A DNA stretch of 45,946 nucleotides from an uncultured Enterobacterales bacterium (GTDB lineage: Bacteria > Pseudomonadota > Gammaproteobacteria > Enterobacterales > Enterobacteriaceae), in the NCBI GenBank assembly GCA_946478305.1, contig CAMLBO010000032.1, forward strand, positions 1 to 45,946, in the 5' to 3' direction. Positions 1 to 9,332 of the stretch are shown in pieces (the first letter of the stretch is position 1; each line of letters starts with the position of its first letter). The position numbers were made by a program, and so were the translations under genes. The notes beneath the pieces are model-generated. The model saw only the letters and a list, made by a program, of their open reading frames with translations, was not told the origin of the DNA and did not search any database.

Positions 1-2
1 AT

Positions 3-941
3 GTTGTACTGCGCGATACCCTGCTGACCCCGAATGCGGCGGTTGAAGAGATGATGGCCGAGCTGCATCGCGTTTATGGCGCTAAAAGTAAAGCTTACGG
101 GTTATTCAATCAGGATAGCGAACTGGCAGTGGCGTTACGCAATTGCCGCAAGGGGGATGAGGACTTCCTCGGCTTCAGCCGTGCGGCGACCGGGCGTTTA
201 CGCGATGAATTGTCAAAGTATCCGTTTGCTGAAGGTGGCGTCGTACTGTTCTGCCATTACCGGTTCCTGGCGGTAGAGTATTTACTGATTGCCGTGCTCA
301 ATAGCCGCAGCAGCATGCGGGTGAACGAGCAGTTGGATGTCAGCAGCATCCACTATCTCGATATCAACCATGCTGACATCGTGGCGCGCATTGATTTGAC
401 CGAGTGGGAAACCAGTCCTGAATCCACCCGTTATTTAACTTTCCTGAAAGGACGGGTAGGCCGTAAGGTTTCTGACTTCTTTATGGATTTCCTGGGCGCG
501 GCTGAAGGGCTGGATACCAAAGCGCAAAACCGGGGGTTGCTGCAGGCGGTTGATGATTTCTGTACTGAAGCGCAGCTCGATAAAAATGAACGCCAGAACG
601 TCCGCCAGCAGGTTTACACCTATTGCAACGATCAGCTACAGGCAGGGGAAGAGATCGCACTGGATGATTTATCTGACGAACTACCACCGTGGAATGACAA
701 GAAATTCAAAGAGTTTACCCAGGATCAAGGGTATCAGCTGGAAGAGACCTTCCCGGCAGACCGCGGCACGTTGCGTCAGTTGACCAAATTCGCCGGCAGC
801 GGTGGTGGTATAAGCATTAACTTCGACGCCATGCTGATGGGGGAGCGCGTGTTCTGGGATCCGGCTACGGACACCTTAACCATAAAGGGTACACCGCCGA
901 ACTTACGCGACCAGTTGCAGCGTCGTTCTTCGGGTAAATAA
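3..941 (+). CDS. yejK: Nucleoid-associated protein YejK (NdpA), 5' end missing
   Basis: This is a nucleoid-associated protein of the NdpA/YejK family. The frame is already open at base 3, and the residues before the first ATG (base 51) align with E. coli YejK (VVLRDTLL against LVLRDSLL). About 22 N-terminal residues therefore lie outside the window and the ATG at 51 is internal. Conserved blocks include AAELHRVY-like sequence, [38 protein letters not shown] and the C-terminal stretch ending [11 protein letters not shown]. About 312 codons are visible of a family length near 335. It is convergent with rplY, with a bidirectional terminator between them. The biochemical role of the family is poorly defined, but the identity is clear. 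Confidence 0.95.
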   Translation, partial: VVLRDTLLTPNAAVEEMMAELHRVYGAKSKAYGLFNQDSELAVALRNCRKGDEDFLGFSRAATGRLRDELSKYPFAEGGVVLFCHYRFLAVEYLLIAVLNSRSSMRVNEQLDVSSIHYLDINHADIVARIDLTEWETSPESTRYLTFLKGRVGRKVSDFFMDFLGAAEGLDTKAQNRGLLQAVDDFCTEAQLDKNERQNVRQQVYTYCNDQLQAGEEIALDDLSDELPPWNDKKFKEFTQDQGYQLEETFPADRGTLRQLTKFAGSGGGISINFDAMLMGERVFWDPATDTLTIKGTPPNLRDQLQRRSSGK

Positions 942-971
942 CCGGAGTTTCCGGCCTGAATCTCGTCCAAT

Positions 972-999
972 AAAAAACCCTGCTTGAGCAGGGTTTTTT
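972..999. terminator. Bidirectional Rho-independent terminator between yejK and rplY
   Basis: A perfect 12-bp inverted repeat (AAAAAACCCTGC, loop TTGA, GCAGGGTTTTTT) carries A and T tracts on both sides. It can therefore end transcription from yejK on the plus strand and rplY on the minus strand. Its place between the two convergent stop codons fits this. Confidence 0.9.
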
Positions 1000-1044
1000 A
1001 TTGTTCTCGCACGGCGTCCCGATGCGTATCGATTCAGTCAGCGA

Positions 1045-1335
1045 TTAAACGCGAACGAAGTCGATGTGAGCCAGTTTTGGCTTGAACGGGTGACGCTGTA
1101 CTGCCTGAACTTTAACTTTGGTTTCTTTACCGTCGATAACCAGAGTAATAGCTTCAGAGTAGAACTCCGCTTTAACTTCCATGTTCTTTACAGAGTCATG
1201 GTCCAGTTTGATAGAAACTGGTTCAGCTGAGCCACCGTAAACGATAGCTGGGAATTTGTTCTCTAAACGCAGGCGGCGGCTCGCACCTTTGCCCTGCTCG
1301 TCCAGTGGACGTACTTCAACATTGATAGTAAACAT
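1045..1335 (-). CDS. rplY: 50S ribosomal protein L25
   Basis: Ribosomal protein L25 binds 5S rRNA in the large ribosomal subunit. The 96 residues match the short enterobacterial form (about 94 in E. coli) that lacks the C-terminal CTC extension. The N-terminal MFTINVEVR, the SRRLR block and the C-terminal [15 protein letters not shown] are characteristic. The ATG is preceded on the minus strand by AGAGAAA about seven bases upstream as ribosome binding site. It stands alone, transcribed away from radD with about 150 bp between them and with a terminator just downstream. Confidence 0.97.
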   Translation of the reverse strand: MFTINVEVRPLDEQGKGASRRLRLENKFPAIVYGGSAEPVSIKLDHDSVKNMEVKAEFYSEAITLVIDGKETKVKVQAVQRHPFKPKLAHIDFVRV

Positions 1336-1486
1336 TGTTTATTTCTCTAATAAGAAAGTTTGCCCCGCCACCTGCGACCGAGTGACGAGTTGAGTAATAC
1401 TGCTCGCGCGCATAGCGAAAGCGGGCGGTATGATACCGGAGCCGGGGCCCGGCAACAATGAATAATTATCAGGCAGGGCAGGGAGT

Positions 1487-3250
1487 TTATCCGCGTAGCT
1501 CATTCGCACGGCGATAGCGCCCCTGATAATCGAATACTTTTTCTCGAACCTGCCAGAACTGGCCTTTCATACGCGCTACCACAAAATCGGGATGACGTAG
1601 CAGAATTTGCTGTGCCACGATATCGCTGGCGGTCTGCCATTCCAGCGTGATTCCCGGTGCTCGCTGGTGAGGACGCAGGAAATTATGCAAAAAGGCCATG
1701 CGTTGGGCGGGCGTGCTCAGTCGAAAACGTTCAGAGACGTCGGCCCCGTCTTCATCGTAATAGGTGATTTTAAGCCATTCACCTTTTTCATCGCGGCCAT
1801 TCTCCAGATTCATTCCCCCACAGCGCAGTACCAGGGCATCCCTGAGACGCAGCGCGGCTTTAAGCATGTCATCCGGGTCAACCAGAATCTCCTGACACTG
1901 GTGGCAGCGCCGTGCGGCGATGTCGTTCTGTGCGCCACAGTGCGGGCAGCTCTTGAAGCGAAAACGATAGTCGCACTGCTCACGTTCACCCTCATCATCT
2001 TCCAGCACGCCCTGACAGCGGCGGCCAAAGTGTTCAATCACCGTGCCATCTTCGGTAGTTTTTCCCCAGAAAATATTGGCGAAACCGCAGGCCGGACAAA
2101 AGACCTGAACGGGTTTATTGTCACTGTCCGGTTTATGGCTACCGACCTCTGGCGTGAAAATATCATGTGGGTTTCCGGCATAGTCGAGGATCAAACAGTC
2201 GGTTTTCCCGGGGGATAAACGCAGCCCACGCCCCACAATTTGCTGATATAAACTGACCGATTCGGTCGGGCGTAAAATGGCGATGAGGTCAACGTGAGGT
2301 GCATCGAAGCCGGTCGTTAATACCGAGACGTTAACCAGAAAGCGCAGTTGCTGCTGTTTGAACTCGCCGATGAGACGGTCGCGTTCGGATGCCGGGGTTT
2401 GGGCGCTAATCAGTGCTGCCTGACCTTTGGGGAGCAGGCCGAAAATCTCACCGGCATGTTCCACGGTAGAGGCGAAGATCATCACCCCTTTGCGCGCCGC
2501 GGCGAACTCCACAATCTGGCTGATGATATGCGGGGTAATGCGTTTTTGCTGGCGCAGTTCGTCGTTGAGATCGGTCTCGCTGAACAGACCGTTGCTGTTG
2601 GGTTGTAACCGGCTGAAATCGTAGCTCACTACCGGCATGTCCAGCCTTTCCGGCGGTACCAGAAAACCATTTTTGATCATATAGCGCAGCGGCAGTTCAT
2701 AAATGCAGTCACGAAACAGGCTGTCGGCATCGCCCCGCACCATGCCCTGATGGTGATACTGATAAATCCAACCTTTACCCAGCCGGTAGGGGGTAGCCGT
2801 CAGGCCGAGCAGCCGCAGCCGCGGATTGGCAGTGCGCAGATGGCTGATGATTTGCTGATACTGGCTGTTTTCATCGTCAGAAATACGGTGGCATTCATCG
2901 ATGATCAGCAGGGAAAACTCTCCGCCAAAGGCCGCAAGATTGGGAGCGACAGACTGCACGCTGCCGAACACCACTTTCCCGCTGCTCTGTTTGATATTCA
3001 GCCCGGCGGCGAAAATATCGGCTTCCAGCCCGTAGGAGAGGTATTTACTGTGATTTTGCGCCACCAGCTCTTTGACGTGAGCCAGCACCAACACCCGCCC
3101 CCGGGCAACCCGGGCCAGTTCGGCAATGACCAGGCTTTTACCTGCGCCAGTGGGCAGGACAATCACCGCGGGCTCATCATGCTGGCGAAAATGGCGCAGC
3201 GTGGCGTCAACGGCATCTTGTTGATAGGGGCGGAGGGTAAAAGCGGTCAC
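1487..3250 (-). CDS. radD: DEAD/DEAH-box DNA repair protein RadD (YejH)
   Basis: RadD is a superfamily 2 helicase-like ATPase that E. coli needs for tolerance of DNA damage, together with RecA- and SSB-dependent repair. The 587 residues (E. coli 586) contain Walker A PTGAGKS at 33-39, the Walker B box DECH at 118-121, motif III TATP at 151-154 and motif [10 protein letters not shown] at 337-344. The C-terminal half has cysteine pairs C385/C388, C412/C426, C435/C438 and C449/C452 that look zinc-binding. The start is GTG (minus strand 3250). It lines up with the E. coli N-terminus one codon off, and no better start lies upstream. It is divergent from rsuA. Confidence 0.96.
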   Translation of the reverse strand: MTAFTLRPYQQDAVDATLRHFRQHDEPAVIVLPTGAGKSLVIAELARVARGRVLVLAHVKELVAQNHSKYLSYGLEADIFAAGLNIKQSSGKVVFGSVQSVAPNLAAFGGEFSLLIIDECHRISDDENSQYQQIISHLRTANPRLRLLGLTATPYRLGKGWIYQYHHQGMVRGDADSLFRDCIYELPLRYMIKNGFLVPPERLDMPVVSYDFSRLQPNSNGLFSETDLNDELRQQKRITPHIISQIVEFAAARKGVMIFASTVEHAGEIFGLLPKGQAALISAQTPASERDRLIGEFKQQQLRFLVNVSVLTTGFDAPHVDLIAILRPTESVSLYQQIVGRGLRLSPGKTDCLILDYAGNPHDIFTPEVGSHKPDSDNKPVQVFCPACGFANIFWGKTTEDGTVIEHFGRRCQGVLEDDEGEREQCDYRFRFKSCPHCGAQNDIAARRCHQCQEILVDPDDMLKAALRLRDALVLRCGGMNLENGRDEKGEWLKITYYDEDGADVSERFRLSTPAQRMAFLHNFLRPHQRAPGITLEWQTASDIVAQQILLRHPDFVVARMKGQFWQVREKVFDYQGRYRRANELRG

Positions 3251-3562
3251 GGTAAGTTCACTGGTAATAAATACAGGGTTTCAGTATGCCAAAATTTGTC
3301 GTTGATGGCGATCATCGGCCGCCGCTAACTTTTGTCGATCTGCGTCGCAAATTGGGGGATTTTGAGGTTATACTGGCCGTTCACATAGGCAGTCCGTCTG
3401 CCCCCGCTGAGGAGTAATAGCGCGTCGCCATTATTCACTCTTTGCACATATTTAGAACCGAATAACCCTCAACCCTGTCAGTTACCCTTAAGTAACGGCG
3501 GGGTGTTGTTTTTTATCAGGAGTGCGATCTTACAGATCGCCATCAAAGGTTAGGCAGATTCA
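3251..3562. other. Divergent intergenic region radD / rsuA with a structured rsuA leader
   Basis: This 312-bp gap holds no convincing gene. A TATACT hexamer at 3369-3374 is a possible -10 element for rsuA, with no good -35 partner, and would leave a leader of about 185 nt. Inside that leader are a terminator-like hairpin (3471-3514) and a second short hairpin, GCGATCT / AGATCGC at 3524-3540, only 22 nt before the rsuA ATG. The rsuA ribosome binding site (AGG at 3552-3554) follows immediately. Confidence 0.5.
3481..3514 (+). terminator. Terminator-like hairpin within the rsuA leader
   Basis: GTTAC (3481-3485), loop CCTTAA, GTAAC (3492-3496) can be extended outward by imperfect pairing of CAACCC (from about 3470) with GGGG-TGTTG. 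A run of T follows (3509-3514). The shape is that of an intrinsic terminator, but it lies upstream of rsuA rather than after a gene on this strand, so attenuation of rsuA is possible. The inner stem alone is short. Confidence 0.4.
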
Positions 3563-4270
3563 ATGCGTCTCGATAAATTTTTAGCCCAGCAACTGGGAGT
3601 CAGCCGTGCCATCGCGCTGCGTGAACTTCGTAATAAACGCGTCACTGTTGACGGTGAAATCATTAAAACCGGTTCATTGAAACTGGAACCGCAGCACCGC
3701 GTGGAGTTTGACGGTAACGTGCTGGAGCAGATTGGTGGCCCACGCTACTTTATGCTTAACAAACCTCAGGGATATGTCTGTTCAACTGACGATCCCGATC
3801 ATCCAACCGTACTCTATTTCCTCGAAGAACCTGTGGCTTACAAGCTGCATGCAGCAGGACGTCTGGATATCGACACGACGGGCCTGGTGCTGATGACCGA
3901 TGACGGCCAGTGGTCGCACCGTATCACGTCGCCTAAACATCACTGTGAGAAAACCTACCTGGTGACGCTGGAACAACCGCTGGCGGCCGATACAGCCGAG
4001 CAGTTCACCGCGGGCGTCCAGCTACATAACGAAGACTCGCTGACTAAACCGGCTGTGCTCGAGCAGCTTGAAGAGTGCGTGGTGCGTCTGACGATCAGTG
4101 AAGGGCGTTACCATCAGGTTAAACGCATGTTTGCTGCCGTGGGTAACCGCGTCGTGGCGCTGCACCGTGAGCGTATCGGCGGGATTGTAATGGATGACGA
4201 TCTGGAGCCGGGCGAATACCGTCGTCTGACCGAAGAAGAGATTGCCAGCGTTGAAATGCCTGGCCGCTAA
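3563..4270 (+). CDS. rsuA: 16S rRNA pseudouridine(516) synthase
   Basis: RsuA converts U516 of 16S rRNA to pseudouridine. The 235 residues (E. coli 231) start with an S4-like RNA-binding domain ([16 protein letters not shown], about residues 1-60), followed by the RsuA/RluB/E/F catalytic domain. The motif [12 protein letters not shown] places the catalytic aspartate at D102, the same position as in E. coli. The conserved segment [17 protein letters not shown] is present near residue 180. The ATG has AGG eight bases upstream. It is followed 63 bases later by bcr in the same direction, as in E. coli. Confidence 0.97.
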   Translation: MRLDKFLAQQLGVSRAIALRELRNKRVTVDGEIIKTGSLKLEPQHRVEFDGNVLEQIGGPRYFMLNKPQGYVCSTDDPDHPTVLYFLEEPVAYKLHAAGRLDIDTTGLVLMTDDGQWSHRITSPKHHCEKTYLVTLEQPLAADTAEQFTAGVQLHNEDSLTKPAVLEQLEECVVRLTISEGRYHQVKRMFAAVGNRVVALHRERIGGIVMDDDLEPGEYRRLTEEEIASVEMPGR

Positions 4271-4333
4271 GCCTTCATCCTTTAACTTGCCTCTGCGTTG
4301 ACTGCGAATCCCGGTCACTTACTTATGGAGTTA

Positions 4334-5539
4334 ATGAACGTGGAAGAAAACCGGGTATCCCATATAGGTTTGATTTTCATCCTGGGATTGATATCGATGC
4401 TGATGCCGCTGGCTATCGATATGTATCTGCCAAGTATGCCAGTGATTGCTCAGGAATTTGGCGTGCCTGCGGGCAGCGTGCAAATGACACTCAGTGCTTA
4501 CGTGCTGGGCTTTGCTGTCGGGCAGCTGTTCTATGGGCCAATGGCTGACAGCCTCGGGCGTAAGCCGGTTATCTTCTGGGGCGTGCTGATCTTTGCCGTC
4601 GCCGCCGGGGCCTGTGCACTCGCACAATCCGTTGAGCAACTGGTCTACATGCGTTTCCTGCACGGGCTGGCCGCTGCGGCGGCGAGCGTGGTGATCAATG
4701 CGCTGATGCGCGATATGTTCACCAAAGATGAATTCTCACGAATGATGTCTTTTGTGGTACTGGTCATGACCGTTGCGCCTCTGCTGGCACCGATGCTCGG
4801 CGGTATGTTGATGGTCGCCTTTAGCTGGCACGCTATTTTCTGGGCGATGGCCATTGCGGCGCTGATCGCAGCTGTCTTGGTGGGTGTTTACATCAAAGAA
4901 ACGCTTCCCAAAGAGCGGCGGCAAAAGTTTCATCTGCGCACCAGTCTTGGCAATTTCGCTACCCTGTTTCGCCATAAGCGCGTACTGAGCTACATGCTGG
5001 CGAGTGGTTTTTCCTTTGCCGGCATGTTCTCCTTTCTCAGCGCGGGTCCGTTTGTCTATATTGAACTGAACGGTGTATCGCCGCAAAACTTCGGTTTTTA
5101 CTTCGCGCTGAATATCGTCGCGCTGGTGATCCTGACGCTTATCAATAGCCGTAATGTGCGCCGGATGGGCGCAGTGAAGATGTTCCGCTTCGGCCTGGTG
5201 GTGCAGCTGATTATGGGCCTCTGGCTGCTGGTCGTCTGTGCTCTCGGATTCCCGTTCTGGGCGCTGGTGGTGGGCGTGGCGGGTTATGTGGGCGTGATTG
5301 CGATGGTGACGTCCAATGCGATGGCGGTGATTATGGATGATTTCCCTCATATGGCAGGAACGGCGGCCTCTCTGGCGGGGACAATTCGCTTTGGGACAGG
5401 GGCGGCGATAGGTTCCGTGCTCTCATTGTTCACGGCGAAAAGTGCGTGGCCGATGGTAGGGTCAATGGCATTCTGCGTGATTGCTGCGGCGTTGCTCTAT
5501 CTCTACGCCAGCCGTTCGGCGAAAGTGGCGGCGGTCTGA
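4334..5539 (+). CDS. bcr: Bcr/CflA-family multidrug efflux MFS transporter
   Basis: This is an inner-membrane drug:proton antiporter of the Bcr/CflA (DHA1) family, known in E. coli for bicyclomycin and sulfonamide resistance and for dipeptide export. It has about 12 hydrophobic segments, with the family motif [12 protein letters not shown] near the first segment, [17 protein letters not shown] in loop 2-3 and the long match [20 protein letters not shown]. The frame extends upstream to a TTG at 4298, which lacks support. GGAG at 4327-4330 serves either the ATG at 4334 (short spacing) or the GTG at 4340. The GTG gives the best match to the E. coli N-terminus, so the true start may be six bases later than given. 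Confidence 0.93.
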   Translation: MNVEENRVSHIGLIFILGLISMLMPLAIDMYLPSMPVIAQEFGVPAGSVQMTLSAYVLGFAVGQLFYGPMADSLGRKPVIFWGVLIFAVAAGACALAQSVEQLVYMRFLHGLAAAAASVVINALMRDMFTKDEFSRMMSFVVLVMTVAPLLAPMLGGMLMVAFSWHAIFWAMAIAALIAAVLVGVYIKETLPKERRQKFHLRTSLGNFATLFRHKRVLSYMLASGFSFAGMFSFLSAGPFVYIELNGVSPQNFGFYFALNIVALVILTLINSRNVRRMGAVKMFRFGLVVQLIMGLWLLVVCALGFPFWALVVGVAGYVGVIAMVTSNAMAVIMDDFPHMAGTAASLAGTIRFGTGAAIGSVLSLFTAKSAWPMVGSMAFCVIAAALLYLYASRSAKVAAV

Positions 5540-5543
5540 AAAA

Positions 5544-5563
5544 CCTCCCCTGTGAAGGGGAGG
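5544..5563. terminator. Hairpin between convergent bcr and the MFS permease gene
   Basis: CCTCCCCT (5544-5551), loop GTGA, AGGGGAGG (5556-5563) forms a GC-rich stem right after the bcr stop codon and just before the stop of the minus-strand gene. The T tract is weak (CATTTAT), so its efficiency is uncertain. Confidence 0.65.
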
Positions 5564-5571
5564 CATTTATC

Positions 5572-6927
5572 TTATCCAACAATGCCCGGTTTTACTCCCT
5601 GCAACCTGCGCGCCGCTTTTGCTTTCGCATATTCATCCGCCATCGCTTTGGCTTTTGCGCCGGGGATCAATGCCATATCGCACTCTTTTGGCAATAGCGT
5701 GGTGACCAGTGCCGCTATCAGCAGAGAGGCCACCAGGGCATAAATCGCCGTGCTTTGACCGTAGAAATTAACCAGTACACCAACCAGATAGGGTCCGCAG
5801 AAACCGCCCAAATTCCCCAAACCGTTGATCACGCCGCGTGCGCTGCCCGCCACTTCCGGGGTGGTGACTTTGCTCGGAATGGTCCAGAAGGCGCTGGTTG
5901 CAGCCTGGAGGAAGAAGCCAGCGCCGACCAGGAAACCGTAAGATGCCATAATGTTATGGCTGACACTGACCGATGCGGCCAGACAGGCGGCGAATCCGCA
6001 CAGCGGCAGCGCAATGAACAGGCGGCGCTTACCGGTTTTGTCTGATAGCACGGACATGGCGAGGATCCCCAGCATCGTCCCCACGTAAGGGATAATAGCC
6101 AGCATACCCACCGAGCTCATGTCGCCGCCGGTCAAATTTTTAAGGATAGTCGGCAACCACAGGGTGTAGCCGTAAATCCCGGTCTGGTAGAAGAAGTTAA
6201 TGATGATCAGTTTTCTGATCGAGCCGTTGCGAAACACCTCTTTCAGTGGCGCATTTTGTACCGGTGCCAGCACCCTCAGTGCTTCTCGCTCGCGGTTAAG
6301 CTCGGTGACCAGATAGTGACGCTCGCGCTCAGAGAGCCATTTGGCTTCTTCGGGGCGATCGCTGATGGTGAACCACCAGAACGCCATGACCACGACCGAC
6401 AACAACCCTTCGATAATAAACAACCAGCGCCAGTCGAGTACGTCCAGAATCACGCCGGAGAGCGGGGCGGTGATCATGCCACCGAGTGGCGCAAACATCA
6501 GTACGTAAGCGTTGGCGCGTCCGCGTTCTTTATCCGGGAACCAGTTGCTGACCATGGTCAGCACCACCGGCAGCATTCCGCCTTCGGCTACGCCGAGCGC
6601 GAAGCGCAGGAACAGCAGCTGATACTGGTTGGTGACCAGACCGGTCAGGACCGAAATGACCGCCCATGCCACCAGAGACCAGGCAATAAACTTACGTCCA
6701 CTGCCGTGCACCGCCAGACTGCCGCCGGGCACTTGTAGAAAAAGATAACCGATAAAGAAGATACCGGCAGCGAGACCGGCCATCGACGAGGTGATGCCTA
6801 ATTCAGCGTCCATTCCGCCGGGCATGGCGAAACTGATATTAACCCTGTCCATAAAGGAGATAATACAGGCAATTAATATCGGCGTAATAACGCGTAACCA
6901 GCGGGCTTTGGGGATCTTATTATCCAT
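5572..6927 (-). CDS. MFS permease, anion:cation symporter family (sugar-acid uptake, probably ketogluconate)
   Basis: The 451-residue protein has about 12 membrane segments and hallmarks of the ACS subfamily that imports organic anions such as hexuronates, glucarate, rhamnonate and 2-ketogluconate. These are FMDRVNISFA in segment 1, FFIGYLFLQVPGG in segment 2, FALGVAEGGMLP in segment 4 and NWFPDKERGRANA in loop 4-5. ATG 6927 is chosen because GAGGTG lies six bases upstream; a frame extension to 6966 has no ribosome binding site. It is the second gene after the 2-hydroxyacid dehydrogenase on the same strand (114 bp between coding parts), and the next gene cluster makes and reduces keto-acids. 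Ketogluconate as substrate is inferred from that context and not from the sequence itself. Confidence 0.8.
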   Translation of the reverse strand: MDNKIPKARWLRVITPILIACIISFMDRVNISFAMPGGMDAELGITSSMAGLAAGIFFIGYLFLQVPGGSLAVHGSGRKFIAWSLVAWAVISVLTGLVTNQYQLLFLRFALGVAEGGMLPVVLTMVSNWFPDKERGRANAYVLMFAPLGGMITAPLSGVILDVLDWRWLFIIEGLLSVVVMAFWWFTISDRPEEAKWLSERERHYLVTELNREREALRVLAPVQNAPLKEVFRNGSIRKLIIINFFYQTGIYGYTLWLPTILKNLTGGDMSSVGMLAIIPYVGTMLGILAMSVLSDKTGKRRLFIALPLCGFAACLAASVSVSHNIMASYGFLVGAGFFLQAATSAFWTIPSKVTTPEVAGSARGVINGLGNLGGFCGPYLVGVLVNFYGQSTAIYALVASLLIAALVTTLLPKECDMALIPGAKAKAMADEYAKAKAARRLQGVKPGIVG

Positions 6928-7041
6928 CGTGACACCTCGGTTATACAGAAAATCCTTCCCGGTCATGAATCAACGGGAAATGACTTTACTGATTCGTTTT
7001 ATTAATCATTCATTATTGGTTTGCAGGTTTTAACGACGTTA

Positions 7042-7965
7042 TTAATCTAAGTGTTTGTGTAAATTCGCTAATACTTTTTCACTCATTGCCTGACGTGTTT
7101 CATGCGTGGCGCTGCCGACGTGCGGCTGCAAAACCACATTGTTCATATTGATTAATTCATGAGGAACGCGCGGTTCGTCGGCAAAAACATCCAGGCCAGC
7201 GCCGCTGATATTTCTATTCTGTAATGCCGTGATTAAATCCTGCTGGTTAATCACGCTGCCACGGGAAATATTCACTACCAGAGCATGATCCGGCAGGGCA
7301 TCAAATAGGGACTTATTAATGACACCGGCTGATTGTGGCCCGCCGGAGACGGCAATGATCAGTACATCGACCTGTGCCGCGAGTTGTTTTACATCAGAAT
7401 AGAAACGATAAGGCAGTTCGGGTTTTTCGTTATTGCTGGAATAGCTGATGTGCATATCAAAGCCAGCCGCGCGCCGCGCAATAGCCTGACCAATCTGGCC
7501 CATGCCAAAGATCCCCAGGCGCTTACCGCTGATTTTGGCAGAGAGTGGGAAACCGCCTTCCAGCCATTTTCCTTCACGCACAAACTTATCAGCCTGACAA
7601 ATATTGCGTGATGTCGCGAGCATTAATGCCATGGCCATATCGGCAACGTCATCGGTTAATACACCGTGGGTTATTTCAACCTGAATGTTATGTTTCGCTG
7701 TATAAGCGAGATCAATTGCATCGGTACCGACGCCGAAAACGGAAATAACTTTTAAATCAGGCAGGCATTCCAGAATACTATTATCGACCCCCACATCACC
7801 ACGCGTCACCAGACCGAGAATACCTTTTCCGTTATTGGTTAAAAAAGCTTGTTTATCTTGCTGGTCTATATATTTTTCCACTGAAAACAGCTGTTCCAGT
7901 TTTTCTGTCAGGCTGTCCATTACCGGAGCCAGAATTAATACGCGTGATTTTTGTTGTTGGGTCAT
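7042..7965 (-). CDS. D-isomer-specific 2-hydroxyacid dehydrogenase (candidate 2-ketogluconate/glyoxylate reductase)
   Basis: This is a cytoplasmic NAD(P)H-dependent 2-keto-acid reductase of 307 residues. The split substrate domain surrounds a Rossmann fold with GMGQIG at 154-159. The catalytic triad is complete: Arg235 (NISRG), Glu264 (ADEP) and His282 (QPHVGSATHE). Family members include GhrA/GhrB, hydroxypyruvate reductases and 2-ketogluconate reductases. Because it sits with a sugar-acid permease, idnO and an IdnR-like repressor, reduction of 2-keto-D-gluconate to gluconate is the likeliest job, but other 2-keto acids cannot be excluded. AGG lies about eight bases before the ATG. Its upstream region carries a CRP-like palindrome and a GntR/IdnR-type box. 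Confidence 0.85.
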   Translation of the reverse strand: MTQQQKSRVLILAPVMDSLTEKLEQLFSVEKYIDQQDKQAFLTNNGKGILGLVTRGDVGVDNSILECLPDLKVISVFGVGTDAIDLAYTAKHNIQVEITHGVLTDDVADMAMALMLATSRNICQADKFVREGKWLEGGFPLSAKISGKRLGIFGMGQIGQAIARRAAGFDMHISYSSNNEKPELPYRFYSDVKQLAAQVDVLIIAVSGGPQSAGVINKSLFDALPDHALVVNISRGSVINQQDLITALQNRNISGAGLDVFADEPRVPHELINMNNVVLQPHVGSATHETRQAMSEKVLANLHKHLD

Positions 7966-8034
7966 TGTCGTTACCTGCCAAAGTTTGCTTCTCAGAATCG
8001 ATGTTCTAATAAAAGCATTTTCAGGAAACTATTT

Positions 8035-8050
8035 CGTGACCAAGGTCACG
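8035..8050. promoter_or_regulatory. CRP-like palindrome upstream of the 2-hydroxyacid dehydrogenase gene
   Basis: CGTGA-N6-TCACG, extended to arms CGTGACC/GGTCACG around AA, resembles the CRP consensus TGTGA-N6-TCACA. It lies 70-85 bp before the ATG of the minus-strand dehydrogenase, a usual distance for CRP activation. Confidence 0.55.
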
Positions 8051-8071
8051 TTGGATCATGTTAAAAAACTG

Positions 8072-8085
8072 TGTTACTGGTAACG
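8072..8085. promoter_or_regulatory. GntR/IdnR-type operator box
   Basis: TGTTACTGGTAACG contains arms GTTAC and GTAAC separated by TG. It fits the TGTTA-N4-TAAC pattern of GntR and IdnR operators in E. coli gluconate and idonate genes. It lies just upstream of the CRP-like site and about 110 bp before the dehydrogenase ATG. The LacI-family gene next door encodes an IdnR-like protein that could bind here. Confidence 0.6.
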
Positions 8086-8144
8086 TGATCCTGGGCCACA
8101 AACCGGCGGGGAGAGGCAGGGGGAGCAGCAGGTCCGGCGGCGGG

Positions 8145-9128
8145 TTAAATCGTCCCACCGAGGGAGATGCGGTAGTGTAAATCAACCCGTTCTATGGTCG
8201 GCAGGTTTTTGATTTTCTTTAGGATAATCTCAGCAGCCACTTTGCCCATTTCATAGCGTGGGGTGATAACACTGGCTAACAGCGGCGTGGTGGCAAGGCC
8301 GATATCCAGACCATGGAAGCCGGAGATCGCCATCTCTTCGGGGACTTTAATGCCCGACTTCAGGCACTCCTGTAACACGCCGACCGCAATGTCATCATTA
8401 GTGCATAACACGGCGTTAACCTGTGGATAGAGCTGTCGGGCCAGCGCCAGCATCCCTGCGCCGATGGATACGGAAGAGACTTTATTTGGCGTGATGTGCA
8501 TGGGTTCGAGCTGGCGCTCCAGCATCGCCTGGCTGTAGCCCTGATAGCGTTTTTTATCGCGGGCATCTGACATTGAGCCAAAATAGACCACGTGCTGTTT
8601 GCCGCTGGCGAGCAGGGTAGTCGCCATATCATAGCCAGCCTGGAAATTGTCGAAGCCAACGGCGATGCGCCCATGGGTGTCATCGAGATCCATGACTTGT
8701 GCCACCGGTATGGCAGCGGCATTCAGATATTTATCGGCTTTCAACGTGTGAACCGAATCGGTAAGGATCAGGCCCGCCAGCTGATAGGTCAGCAAATTGA
8801 TGATGTGCTCTTCTTCACGCTCTTTGCTGTACTCATAATTGACCACCAGCGTCTGATAGCCCTGCTGGGAAGTAACAGACTCAATGCCCGCCAGCAGATC
8901 GGAGAAAATCTGGTTATTGAATGACGGTACCAGAATGCCAATGCGCGGTGTTTTTTGCGGGCGCTCGGCGTCCTCCAGCGGATACCCCACTTCTTCCATC
9001 ACTTTAGTGATGCGCTCGCGCGTTTCGGGTGACACCTTTTCAGGCGTACGCAGAAAACGGCTGACGGTCATTTTAGTTACGTCGGCGAGTAACGCGATAT
9101 CTTGCAGTGTGACGCGCTGGTTTCTCAT
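8145..9128 (-). CDS. LacI-family repressor, IdnR/GntR-like
   Basis: This is a DNA-binding regulator of 327 residues. The N-terminal helix-turn-helix (about residues 5-26, VTLQDIALLADVTKMTVSRFL) and hinge are followed by a periplasmic-binding-protein-like effector domain (GILVPSFNNQIFSDLLAGIESV, CTNDDIAVG, ASVITPRYEMGKVAAE). Many blocks match E. coli IdnR and GntR, which respond to gluconate, 5-ketogluconate or idonate. The frame runs upstream to 9251, but the match to IdnR begins at MRNQRVTLQDI (9128), preceded by AGGG. It is divergent from idnO and lies directly upstream of the dehydrogenase-permease pair on the same strand. It probably controls both, through boxes such as the one at 8072. 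Confidence 0.9.
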   Translation of the reverse strand: MRNQRVTLQDIALLADVTKMTVSRFLRTPEKVSPETRERITKVMEEVGYPLEDAERPQKTPRIGILVPSFNNQIFSDLLAGIESVTSQQGYQTLVVNYEYSKEREEEHIINLLTYQLAGLILTDSVHTLKADKYLNAAAIPVAQVMDLDDTHGRIAVGFDNFQAGYDMATTLLASGKQHVVYFGSMSDARDKKRYQGYSQAMLERQLEPMHITPNKVSSVSIGAGMLALARQLYPQVNAVLCTNDDIAVGVLQECLKSGIKVPEEMAISGFHGLDIGLATTPLLASVITPRYEMGKVAAEIILKKIKNLPTIERVDLHYRISLGGTI

Positions 9129-9258
9129 CCGAAAGGCCCTGTGTGAAAAAGAATGGTTAAAAACAATCAGCCTGATTATGCAGCAAAAAAGGCAATGACA
9201 TGTTAGCAAAATGATAGGGATCACGCTTGTGGTAACAGAGTTTGTTAACACGGAGCAG

Positions 9259-9274
9259 AGTGATCTGTATCACA
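9259..9274. promoter_or_regulatory. CRP-like site in the idnO / repressor divergent promoter
   Basis: AGTGA-TCTGTA-TCACA matches nine of ten positions of TGTGA-N6-TCACA. Its centre is about 66 bp upstream of the idnO ATG. Half-sites GGTAACA and TGTTAACA, related to GntR/IdnR operators, lie close by at about 9230-9250. Together they suggest catabolite activation plus specific repression of idnO. Confidence 0.65.
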
Positions 9275-9332
9275 GTTTGGCCGCCGATAAACCGCTTAAG
9301 TGTGAAGTAACTTTTATCTATGGATATTCATC

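Noticed and set aside
51-941. ATG 51 as the start of yejK
   Set aside because: Codons upstream of it align with the family, so the gene begins outside the window.
1607-2218. Plus-strand frame inside radD (203 codons)
   Set aside because: It is a shadow of the helicase gene, whose motifs are complete on the minus strand.
9129-9251. N-terminal extension of the LacI-family repressor
   Set aside because: The extra 41 residues are hydrophobic, precede the canonical start MRNQRVTLQDI, and overlap the divergent promoter.
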